Assembly (NCBI GenBank): GCA_946997275.1
Contig: CAMPUN010000097.1
Span: forward strand, 1-5,649
Length of the DNA stretch: 5,649 nucleotides
Direction: 5' to 3'
From: an uncultured Porphyromonas sp.
GTDB lineage: Bacteria; Bacteroidota; Bacteroidia; Bacteroidales; Porphyromonadaceae
Positions 1 through 5,649 of the stretch are shown one piece after another. How positions within the stretch are numbered: position 1 is the stretch's first letter; each line of letters starts with the position of its first letter. The notes below the pieces were generated by a model. The model saw nothing but the letters and a program-made list of their open reading frames with translations. It did not search any database and was not told the DNA's origin. Made by a program: the position numbers and the translations under genes.

Positions 1-1
1 G

Positions 2-937
2 AGGCTCGTGCCACAGGTCGAGGACTTCGTGATACAGGAAATCTACTTCACCGGGACCCTGACTCCCGCAGGCAAGCAGTATCATGGCGATAATTATGTC
101 GTGCTTTATAACGGCACAGACCATGTATTATATGCCGATGGAATAGCTTTCTGTGAGAGTCGCTTTGTCTCTACGAGAAAGTATGACTACAAGCCTGATA
201 TCCGCCATGAAGCTATGGCGGTGCAGGCGGTCTATGTAGTGCCTGGCACGGGTAAAGAGGTCGCTGTACCTCCCGGCGGAAGGCTCATACTCTGTGATAC
301 AGGGATAGACCATAAGACAAACAATCCCAACTCCTTCGATCTCTCTAAGGCAAACTTTGAGTGGTATGATGTCTCTACCGTGCCTGCTCATCAAGACTTC
401 GACAGTCCTTTGGTGCCTAACCTAGACAAGTGGTTTTGCTACACGAAGTCCTTCTTTGTCCTCCACAATAGAGGCTTCAGATCGTATGTCATAGCACGTG
501 TGCCTATTGATAAGGAGAGCTACCTGAAGGACTATGTTTACAAGTTCACTTGGGTCTTGACACATGCTGGGGTCAGCTACGATATGTCTGGCTCTTGCTA
601 TAAGATCCCCAACGACTGGATCCTCGATGGTGTCAACTGTAGTGTCGAGGCAAACATCCAGTGGACAATACTGCCTGAGACGATAGACGCTGGCTATACA
701 AACTGTGGCAAGGCTGATCATCAGAAGGATCGATACTTCCACTCTGTGCGTCGCAAGTTCCTCGGGTTAGATGCGCTAGGTAATCCGATCCTGCAGGATA
801 CAAACAACTCAACTGAAGACTTTAATCCGATGGTCACGCCAGCTCTCGTAGAGGAGCAGGGCTCAGCTATTGACGCCAAGGGCACACCCTGCTCGGCCAA
901 GACCTATGATGGCATAACACCTATGGTCGCTAAGTAA
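2..937 (+). CDS. DUF4876 domain-containing protein, 5'-truncated by the window edge
   Basis: The reading frame is open to the left edge: codons from position 2 read R-L before the GTG at position 8, so that GTG is most likely an internal Val. In the window 311 residues remain. Full family members are, from memory, about 400 or more residues with a lipoprotein signal, so the signal and an N-terminal domain are probably missing. Numbering from the GTG codon, residues 8-50 (VIQEIYFTGT, then GDNYVVLYNGTDHV) resemble the opening strands of a lamin-tail-like beta-sandwich. Further landmarks that I associate with DUF4876 are SPLVPNLDKWF (133-143), YKIPNDWILDGVNCSV (198-213), GYTNCGKADHQKDRYFHSVRRKF (229-251, interrupted by no gap) and FNPMVTP (272-278). 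There are seven cysteines (49, 96, 144, 197, 211, 233, 295). The function is unknown; location at the cell surface is inferred from the family. The next gene starts 16 nt after the TAA, which suggests co-transcription. Confidence 0.84.
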   Translation, partial: RLVPQVEDFVIQEIYFTGTLTPAGKQYHGDNYVVLYNGTDHVLYADGIAFCESRFVSTRKYDYKPDIRHEAMAVQAVYVVPGTGKEVAVPPGGRLILCDTGIDHKTNNPNSFDLSKANFEWYDVSTVPAHQDFDSPLVPNLDKWFCYTKSFFVLHNRGFRSYVIARVPIDKESYLKDYVYKFTWVLTHAGVSYDMSGSCYKIPNDWILDGVNCSVEANIQWTILPETIDAGYTNCGKADHQKDRYFHSVRRKFLGLDALGNPILQDTNNSTEDFNPMVTPALVEEQGSAIDAKGTPCSAKTYDGITPMVAK

Positions 938-953
938 ACATCCCGAGGACTCT

Positions 954-2555
954 ATGCTACTAACATTTAGATCTATGGTCATACACTTCAGACCTCTGGC
1001 TCTAGTCTGGACACTGTTGAGTCTCTTCATCGGCAACCTATATGGACAGCAGGTCGATACTCAGGCTATTCCTATTGACTCGACAGATAGGCCTACTACG
1101 CTTCGCACGCTACTAGAGCAGAGATGCCCTGGTTATGACTGTTCGGTATCACCAGCGGTGTCACCTCTCTACTTCTTCTCAGAGCGAGGATCTCGCACGG
1201 ATCTTTCCCTGGGCGGAGCTGTGCGTCGAGATGGGGGCGAGGCTATGATCCCGCAGATGGGCAAGCAAGACATAGATGGGTCGGTGCATATCGAGAGCGC
1301 CCTGCGTCAGCGCAACAACTTCGCTTGGGGGGCCGCCTCCTACACTTATCGGGCTACGGAGGGGATACGCTTCAATGAGACGACGGACTACCAGCTTCTC
1401 GCTCCCTACGTCATGGGAGACACAGCGCATACGGCTCGTCTGCATCAAGATCTCTACACCTTTGGGGCGGGTACAGCGCATCGTCTAGGCGACTGGCTCC
1501 TCTCTTTGAAGGCAGACTATCGTGCCACCTTTGCCTATCGCACGCAAGACCCTCGTCCTCGCAATCTGGCGACACTCCTAGAGGGGCAGCTAGGTGTCGG
1601 CTATCAAGCTACTGACTATGCAGTCGCTCTAACAGGCACTATCGGTCGCTACAAGCAAAACAATCAGGTGGACTTCCAGAGTGAGCTCGGCGTCGCCAGA
1701 GAGTATCACTTCACTGGAGTGGGTGGGGACTACTATCGCTTTAGGGGTAACAACACGTCGCTCTTCTACCGAGGACTATCCTATGGTCTCTCGCTCGGCC
1801 TAACCCCGACTAGTCAAGCGCGTCAAGGCTTCTACGCTTTGGCTACCTGGCATCTGCTGACAACTGACCGAATCATACGCGAGCTTAACAATCTACCCCT
1901 CTCGACGCTCTACTGTCACACGATAGATCTGCAGACGGGGTACAATGCCAGCACACCACGACTGGGACGTTGGGGCATAGCGCTCTACACGCAAGGCGAC
2001 ATACGTAGAGGGGCCGTCCACCTCTTCGGTGATCCTAAGGGAAATCTCTACCCACGCATAGCTACCGAGCACTCTTACTATGCTCGCATGATCGAGATGG
2101 GTGGACGGAGCTTCTGGCATAGTGCGCAAAGTATGCTCTCTCCCTGGACGTGGGGTGCAACCCTCTCCATAGGCTACCGACTACATGAGGAGGACTTACT
2201 CCCTAATGCTATGCGTACGCTCTACCACGCTGTGGGGCAGATAGCGCCTCAGCTGGACTATGCTAGAGGACGCTACATAGCTTCACTTAGACCTACGTGC
2301 AGAGTGTGGCTCCCTGTGGGATACGGCTCTCAGCAGCTGGCGCCACAGCATCAGCCGATACCGACACATGATGAGACCTTAGAGCGAGCCTATCAGATAG
2401 CTCGCTCCACACGAATGAGCTACGGTGTGGAGATGACACACGGCTTCCAGCTCACTCATCGATACGTGCTGTGGCTCTCTCTCGATTACCTGCACACGCA
2501 GACCAAGCTGTGTGGTAGCGACTACGGAGCCATACGTTGTGGTATCTCATTCTAA
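954..2555 (+). CDS. DUF6850 family outer-membrane beta-barrel protein
   Basis: This 533-residue protein has a hydrophobic signal peptide (about residues 14-31) with predicted cleavage before Gln32 (NLYG|QQVD). After it come alternating polar and aromatic strands typical of an outer-membrane beta-barrel, for example FAWGAASYTYRA (123-134), WLLSLKADYRATFAY (181-195), WGATLSIGYRL (400-410) and YVLWLSLDYLHT (504-515). It ends in Phe (YGAIRCGISF), as expected for BAM-inserted barrels. WGAASY, then NETTDYQLLAPYV (141-153), and later the GRYKQNNQVDFQSE stretch (231-244) match my memory of the DUF6850 pattern. There is no TonB box or plug domain, so it is not itself a TonB-dependent receptor. The start is ambiguous: ATG 954 is 16 nt after the previous stop, but ATG 975 (residue 8) leaves a more ordinary signal peptide and has a more A/T-rich upstream region. 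Cysteines occur as near pairs at 58/63 and 520/529. The substrate or role is unknown; family assignment rests on recognition, not a search. Confidence 0.84.
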   Translation: MLLTFRSMVIHFRPLALVWTLLSLFIGNLYGQQVDTQAIPIDSTDRPTTLRTLLEQRCPGYDCSVSPAVSPLYFFSERGSRTDLSLGGAVRRDGGEAMIPQMGKQDIDGSVHIESALRQRNNFAWGAASYTYRATEGIRFNETTDYQLLAPYVMGDTAHTARLHQDLYTFGAGTAHRLGDWLLSLKADYRATFAYRTQDPRPRNLATLLEGQLGVGYQATDYAVALTGTIGRYKQNNQVDFQSELGVAREYHFTGVGGDYYRFRGNNTSLFYRGLSYGLSLGLTPTSQARQGFYALATWHLLTTDRIIRELNNLPLSTLYCHTIDLQTGYNASTPRLGRWGIALYTQGDIRRGAVHLFGDPKGNLYPRIATEHSYYARMIEMGGRSFWHSAQSMLSPWTWGATLSIGYRLHEEDLLPNAMRTLYHAVGQIAPQLDYARGRYIASLRPTCRVWLPVGYGSQQLAPQHQPIPTHDETLERAYQIARSTRMSYGVEMTHGFQLTHRYVLWLSLDYLHTQTKLCGSDYGAIRCGISF

Positions 2556-2595
2556 TTGTAAAACCAAATAACCAAACAAACTAAATATCATCAGT
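2556..2595 (+). promoter_or_regulatory. A-rich translational leader between two genes
   Basis: The 40-nt gap contains 21 A and only 2 G and has quasi-repeats of ACCAAA/ACAAA. It holds no Shine-Dalgarno sequence. Bacteroidota ribosomes generally rely on unstructured A-rich leaders rather than Shine-Dalgarno pairing, so this fits a strong ribosome-binding leader for the gene at 2596. I found no convincing Bacteroidota promoter (TTTG ... TAnnTTTG) here: the closest element, TAATTGTA at 2553-2560, is poor and has no properly spaced upstream box. Read-through from the preceding genes is therefore the simpler reading. Confidence 0.55.
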
Positions 2596-5034
2596 ATGCG
2601 AAAACAATTACCAGTATTACTTATGCTCCTCACGCTCTTCTGTACGGCGAGCGTGACGATAGCACAGACTCCAGACGAGGGGATCGCAAAGAACTTCCTC
2701 TGGTACCGTCTTGTCTCCAATAGTGTAGAGCGTATGCAAGTACCTCAGCAAGTGGTCGCCTCAATGGACGGCAATCTCTTTGCGAGCAATATGTTCTACA
2801 GTAAGGAGCGCACGGACTCTAGCTCAGTCTTCAACTATGATGCGCCCAACATTGCAGACAAGGCGGTCTCCTACGGTGATGATGGTGAGGCTGCCAATGG
2901 CAATACCGCTATCTCCATCTACAAGATGAATCCTGAGGGCAAGCTACTCTGGCATATCTACAACAGCCGAGGAGATGTTGCCTCCAACGTCCACTGTATC
3001 ACGGCGACTCCTGACGGGGGCTTTGTGACCATCTTGATGGTTCGCGATGCTAAGTCCAAGTCAAAAACCGATGTCGACATCTTGCGCCTAGTGCAGGCTG
3101 ACGGCAAGCCTTACGATATAGAGATGAAGTCCCAGTTTATCGGAGCTGGGGAAGATGCTGCAGGATCTAAGCATCGCAAGTTCATGCCTATCCTTGTCAA
3201 GGTTAGTGCTACAGGACAGATTGAGTATCACAAGGCTTTTGAAGTAGATCATAAGCCCATGCCCGACGCGACGTACTATAGTTATGGTACACCTACAGGT
3301 TGCGACTTCAAGGGCACGACTATAGATCCCGAGGGCAACGTCTATGTCTGTGGCTTCGTCCGCACGGCCATAACCATCGGCGAGACGACTATCAAGGCAA
3401 AGAACAATGTCAAGTGGAATGGAGATTCACAGAAGCAGATGGGAGACTTCTTCATCCTCAAGTTTGACAGCAAGGGCAATCTCGTCAAGACGCTTACCGA
3501 GCAGGGGGCTCCCATCGGACGCTCTATGCTAGGTGTCATCAAGTATCAAGATGGTAAGCTCTATACTACGGGTCGCTTTACAGGAACTAAGGAGAAGACC
3601 CCCATCACCATCGATGGCAAGCAACTCATCCCCAGCGATAAGGAGAGCCTTATCACCCTATGCCTAGACACAGATTTAAAGGTCTCGTGGATCTCTCAGA
3701 TTGACGTCAAGGCTGTACCCGAGCACCCCTGGACGAAGGTCTTTGTCGATGGTGTGGCTGTCGGCAAGGACAAGGTCTACATAGCAGGGCGCTGTGCTGG
3801 AGCACTCGTTGATGCCGAGGGGAATGTGATCCTTGAGCAGAAGCTCAAGCAACACAGAGGCTATGCTCTAGCGCTAGACAAAGCTACGGGCAAGCCCAAT
3901 GCGAAGTGGCACACGCTCCTTCCAGAGAAGGGAATCTCCAACTGTACGGCTATCTCCACTCAGGGAGATCGAGTCATCCTGCATGCTTATGCTCTAGGAT
4001 TGCAAACCTACTACCGAGTACTGGACCTCAATCTCTCTGAGGGTTCTATACAAGACTATCCTACTGTAAGCAAGGCTGCTGTCACATTCGGTGGCGATGT
4101 AGTCGCCAATAGCTATGTAGCTACATCACGTTGCCGCAATAGTGCTAAGCTCCTTACGACCGAGGGCTATAAGGAGATGAAATACAAGGGCTGGTTTAGC
4201 CTCTTTGTTGCTCACAAGCTCCCCTTCCCTTCAGTCTCGGCTAGTTGCAAGGCTCTCCACCTATCAGAGGGCAAGGGCACTCTACAAGTCCTAGCGTCAG
4301 ACCTGACAGATCCGATCCAGGTGGCATGCTCTGGCGAAGGCTTTACGGCACAACTCAAGGAGCTACCCGCTACGGGTGGAGCTCTCGAGATTCAGTTCAA
4401 GACAGCTGTCACCAAGACGCCCGAAGAGCGTATCGGCAAGCTCACCCTCACTTCTGGTGGAGCTAGCTACGAGGTCTACCTCTACGCAATGACAGAGACA
4501 GAGCAGTACATCAAGGTATCTCAGAGCGAGATCGACTTCACGATGATACCTGTCGGTGAGCATAAGTCTGTCGATCTGACCGTCACACAGAAGAACCTCA
4601 TGAGCGCTATCACCTGTACGATCGAGGGTGAGGGTGCTAAGTACTACTCTGTGGACAAGAGCGAGATCGCCATCTCCAATGAGCCTGCCACCCTCAAGGT
4701 AACCTACACGCCTGACAAGACCATCGCAGCTAATGCCAAGGCGACAGCTCAGCTCGTCCTAACCTCTGGCGATGTCAAGACGATTGTCACTCTATCTGGT
4801 CAGACCAATACAGCTATTGAAGAGGTCGCAGCAACCAAGCTCTCTATTGCTACCGCTGCTGGTACGCTCTACGTACATAGCGATGTGGCTCGTCCAGTAG
4901 CTATCTACACGTCGGCTGGTGAGATGGTCGCACAGCGAATACTCTCTGGAGATATGGAGATCTCACTACCTGCTGGTATCTACTTCATCCAGACGGCTCG
5001 TGAGACCTATCGTGTCTACATCCCCGCTATCTAA
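2596..5034 (+). CDS. T9SS type A secreted protein with beta-propeller-like and Ig-like domains
   Basis: This 812-residue protein should cross the inner membrane by Sec and the outer membrane by the type IX system. The signal peptide is residues 1-23, with probable cleavage before Gln24 (VTIA|QTPDEG). Residues about 36-540 look like a beta-propeller built from degenerate blades. Each blade pairs a strand like FILKFDSKGNL with one like IDPEGNVYVCGF; instances are near 51-67, 107-147, 198-254, 284-328, 350-402, 421-465 and perhaps 470-540. This resembles SBBP/NHL-like repeats. Two Ig-like beta-sandwich domains follow (about 546-632 and 638-737), both with a late strand of the type KLTLTSGG / QLVLTSGD. 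Residues 738-812 are the sorting domain, with GTLYV, PVAIYTSAGEMV, LPAGIYFI and the final YRVYIP. In P. gingivalis such domains are removed by the PorU sortase as the protein is attached to A-LPS. No catalytic motif was seen, so a binding or adhesive role is more likely than an enzymatic one, but this is inference. The start is fixed by the signal peptide and the A-rich leader. Confidence 0.9.
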   Translation: MRKQLPVLLMLLTLFCTASVTIAQTPDEGIAKNFLWYRLVSNSVERMQVPQQVVASMDGNLFASNMFYSKERTDSSSVFNYDAPNIADKAVSYGDDGEAANGNTAISIYKMNPEGKLLWHIYNSRGDVASNVHCITATPDGGFVTILMVRDAKSKSKTDVDILRLVQADGKPYDIEMKSQFIGAGEDAAGSKHRKFMPILVKVSATGQIEYHKAFEVDHKPMPDATYYSYGTPTGCDFKGTTIDPEGNVYVCGFVRTAITIGETTIKAKNNVKWNGDSQKQMGDFFILKFDSKGNLVKTLTEQGAPIGRSMLGVIKYQDGKLYTTGRFTGTKEKTPITIDGKQLIPSDKESLITLCLDTDLKVSWISQIDVKAVPEHPWTKVFVDGVAVGKDKVYIAGRCAGALVDAEGNVILEQKLKQHRGYALALDKATGKPNAKWHTLLPEKGISNCTAISTQGDRVILHAYALGLQTYYRVLDLNLSEGSIQDYPTVSKAAVTFGGDVVANSYVATSRCRNSAKLLTTEGYKEMKYKGWFSLFVAHKLPFPSVSASCKALHLSEGKGTLQVLASDLTDPIQVACSGEGFTAQLKELPATGGALEIQFKTAVTKTPEERIGKLTLTSGGASYEVYLYAMTETEQYIKVSQSEIDFTMIPVGEHKSVDLTVTQKNLMSAITCTIEGEGAKYYSVDKSEIAISNEPATLKVTYTPDKTIAANAKATAQLVLTSGDVKTIVTLSGQTNTAIEEVAATKLSIATAAGTLYVHSDVARPVAIYTSAGEMVAQRILSGDMEISLPAGIYFIQTARETYRVYIPAI
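4807..5031 (+). other. T9SS type A C-terminal sorting domain coding segment
   Basis: Residues 738-812 of the preceding protein. Visible hallmarks in order: a short linker ending in AIEEV, a GTLYV strand (756-760), PVAIYTSAGEMV (767-778) matching the usual 'V.IY...G..V' motif, LPAGIYFI (791-798) matching the 'L..G.Y.v' motif, and a closing basic-hydrophobic strand YRVYIP (805-810). About 75 residues is the normal size for this domain. Its presence implies that the host encodes the type IX machinery and a PorU-type sortase elsewhere. Confidence 0.9.
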
Positions 5035-5042
5035 TCTGTTTC

Positions 5043-5086
5043 GTCCCTCTTCTCCCTATGTGGAGGAGAGGGACTATCCTCTTTTA
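5043..5086 (+). terminator. Rho-independent terminator after the T9SS cargo gene
   Basis: The arms 5043-5055 (GTCCCTCTTCTCC) and 5062-5074 (GGAGGAGAGGGAC) pair over 13 bp, with 12 Watson-Crick pairs and one U-G pair, around the 6-nt loop CTATGT. A T-rich stretch (TATCCTCTTTTA) follows, with its TTTT at 5082-5085. The hairpin begins 8 nt after the TAA of the upstream gene. The T-run starts 7 nt after the stem, which is slightly far. The reverse strand lacks a T-tract after the stem, so it appears one-directional. Confidence 0.75.
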
Positions 5087-5096
5087 TAAGCAAATC

Positions 5097-5116
5097 TGTG
5101 AAGCTCTCACTTCACA
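5097..5116. repeat. Perfect 7-bp inverted repeat upstream of the lipoprotein gene
   Basis: TGTGAAG (5097-5103) and CTTCACA (5110-5116) are exact reverse complements separated by the 6 nt CTCTCA. The repeat lies between the terminator and the ATG at 5156. It could be a regulator-binding palindrome or a small leader hairpin. A weak promoter-like TAGTTTTC at 5135-5142 (one mismatch to TAnnTTTG) lies just downstream but has no good partner box, so the placement of the repeat relative to a transcription start is uncertain. Confidence 0.4.
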
Positions 5117-5155
5117 CGCTATTATCTCAAAGCATAGTTTTCACACCCAAGCAGT

Positions 5156-5649
5156 ATGAGCAATAAACTATCTCTCGTGCTCCTCGCAGCACTACTTTCC
5201 ATAGCCCTCGTCGGGTGCAACAAGCAAAAGCAAAAGCAAGATCAAGATCAGACCGCAACCACAGAGACGGAGGCTCCGACCTATATGGAGGTGGACGCAC
5301 TCCTCGCCTCTGCCGATAGTCTCGTTGGTCAGACGGTTACCGTGCAGGGCATCTGCACCCACCTCTGCAAGCATGGCGCTAAGAAAGCCTTCCTCATGGG
5401 TAGCGACGACACCAAGGTGATCCGCGCTGAGGCCAGTGAGGAGATGGGCGCCTTTGCCCAGGAGTGTGTCAACAGTATAGTCACCGTCACAGGACAGCTT
5501 GTCGAGGATCGTATCGACGAGGCTTATCTGCAAAACTGGGAGGAGCAGCTCAAAGCTCAAGCCGCCAAAGAGCATGGCGAGGGCAAGGCAGGCTGCGCCA
5601 ATGAAAAGAAGGCTCGTGGCGAAACGGCCGACACACCAGAGGCTCGTAT
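5156..5649 (+). CDS. OB-fold-like lipoprotein, 3'-truncated by the window edge
   Basis: Translation from ATG 5156 gives 164 residues with no stop before the edge. The signal peptide has a lipobox (ALVGC) with Cys21 as the acylated residue. A low-complexity linker, NKQKQKQDQDQ, follows; it lacks the early acidic run of Bacteroidota surface-export signals, so a periplasm-facing outer-membrane lipoprotein is the likelier reading. Residues about 43-120 look like an OB-fold: LVGQTVTVQGICTHLC, then AFLMGSDD, VIRAEA, and IVTVTGQLVEDRI. C67, H69, C71 and H73 form a C-x-H-x-C-x-H pattern on the strand leading into GAKKAFL, a candidate metal site. The layout recalls the DUF4920 type of OB-fold lipoprotein. 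The helical region 121-155 (YLQNWEEQLKAQ, then HGEGKAGC and EKKARGETA) matches Bacteroidales homologues that I remember as roughly 230 residues, so about 60-70 residues are probably missing. The biochemical role is unknown. It is probably transcribed separately from the upstream genes because a terminator intervenes. Confidence 0.85.
   Translation, partial: MSNKLSLVLLAALLSIALVGCNKQKQKQDQDQTATTETEAPTYMEVDALLASADSLVGQTVTVQGICTHLCKHGAKKAFLMGSDDTKVIRAEASEEMGAFAQECVNSIVTVTGQLVEDRIDEAYLQNWEEQLKAQAAKEHGEGKAGCANEKKARGETADTPEAR
5222..5251 (+). repeat. In-frame hexanucleotide tandem repeat in the lipoprotein linker
   Basis: AAGCAA occurs three times in tandem (5222-5239), followed by GATCAA and GATCAG (5240-5251). 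It encodes alternating K-Q then D-Q directly after the lipid-anchored Cys. Because the unit is 6 bp, replication slippage would change linker length by two residues at a time without shifting the frame. Confidence 0.7.

Noticed and set aside
8..10. GTG at position 8 as the true start of the DUF4876 gene.
   Set aside because: The frame is open to the window edge, there is no signal peptide after it, and the protein would begin inside a beta-strand domain.
128..742. Two - strand open frames (128-394 and 422-742).
   Set aside because: Both are complements of the well-supported DUF4876 coding sequence and show no recognisable domain or leader.
1179..2129. Open frames on both strands inside the barrel gene (1179-1481 and 1893-2129 on -, 1276-1488 on +).
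   Set aside because: They overlap a continuous recognised gene and their translations look like frame shadows.
954..2555. The barrel protein as a TonB-dependent receptor.
   Set aside because: At 533 residues it is too short, and there is no TonB box or plug domain.
3342..4563. Open frames inside the T9SS cargo gene (3342-3542 and 4363-4563 on -, 4245-4466 on +).
   Set aside because: They lie within propeller and Ig-like coding sequence that is intact in the main frame, with no independent start signals.
5097..5116. CRP/FNR-type site (TGTGA...TCACA) in the lipoprotein leader.
   Set aside because: The half-sites match but the spacing is 10 nt instead of the 6 nt expected for CRP, so I kept it only as an unassigned inverted repeat.
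5135..5142. TAGTTTTC as a Bacteroidota -7 box.
   Set aside because: It has one mismatch to TAnnTTTG, no convincing TTTG box about 20 nt upstream, and would leave only a few bases of leader before the ATG.
5192..5575. A 127-residue open frame on the - strand.
   Set aside because: It lies antisense to the lipoprotein gene, whose lipobox and OB-fold pattern are clear. Its leucine-rich tail is the complement of the K/Q repeat and adjacent codons.
1..5649. The 9-bp sequence GAGGCTCGT at both ends of the window (1-9 and 5640-5648) as a direct repeat flanking an insertion.
   Set aside because: Both copies lie inside coding sequence, GCTCGT is a common Ala-Arg codon pair here, and no recombinase or element boundary is present, so chance is the simplest explanation.

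Overview
The window looks like chromosomal DNA of a Bacteroidota/Bacteroidales species, most likely an asaccharolytic Porphyromonas (P. asaccharolytica/uenonis type). The grounds are a C-terminal type IX secretion (T9SS type A) sorting domain, the DUF4876 and DUF6850 families, Sec signal peptides with Gln just after the predicted cleavage site, A-rich leaders instead of Shine-Dalgarno sites, and a base composition slightly above 50% G+C by eye. The species is an inference, not a measurement.

Layout: everything recognised is on the + strand. Positions 2-937 hold the C-terminal part of a DUF4876 protein whose start lies outside the window. After a 16-nt gap comes a DUF6850-family outer-membrane beta-barrel protein (954-2555). 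A 40-nt A-rich leader (2556-2595) precedes a large secreted protein (2596-5034) made of a signal peptide, a beta-propeller-like region, two Ig-like beta-sandwich domains and a T9SS type A sorting domain. A 13-bp hairpin followed by T-rich sequence (5043-5086) begins 8 nt after its stop codon and should end this transcript. A separate leader containing a perfect 7-bp inverted repeat (5097-5116) then precedes a lipoprotein gene (5156 to the right edge) with an OB-fold-like domain and a C-x-H-x-C-x-H motif. It has no stop codon in the window.

How the genes may work together: the first three read as one operon for the cell envelope: a probable surface lipoprotein, an outer-membrane barrel and a protein secreted through the T9SS. 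As I recall, DUF4876 and DUF6850 genes usually follow a TonB-dependent receptor gene, so one is expected just left of the window. This suggests an uptake or surface-binding system of unknown substrate. The lipoprotein gene lies beyond the terminator and is probably a separate unit. I see no RNA genes, insertion sequences, CRISPR arrays or mobile-element boundaries. No gap between genes exceeds about 120 bases.
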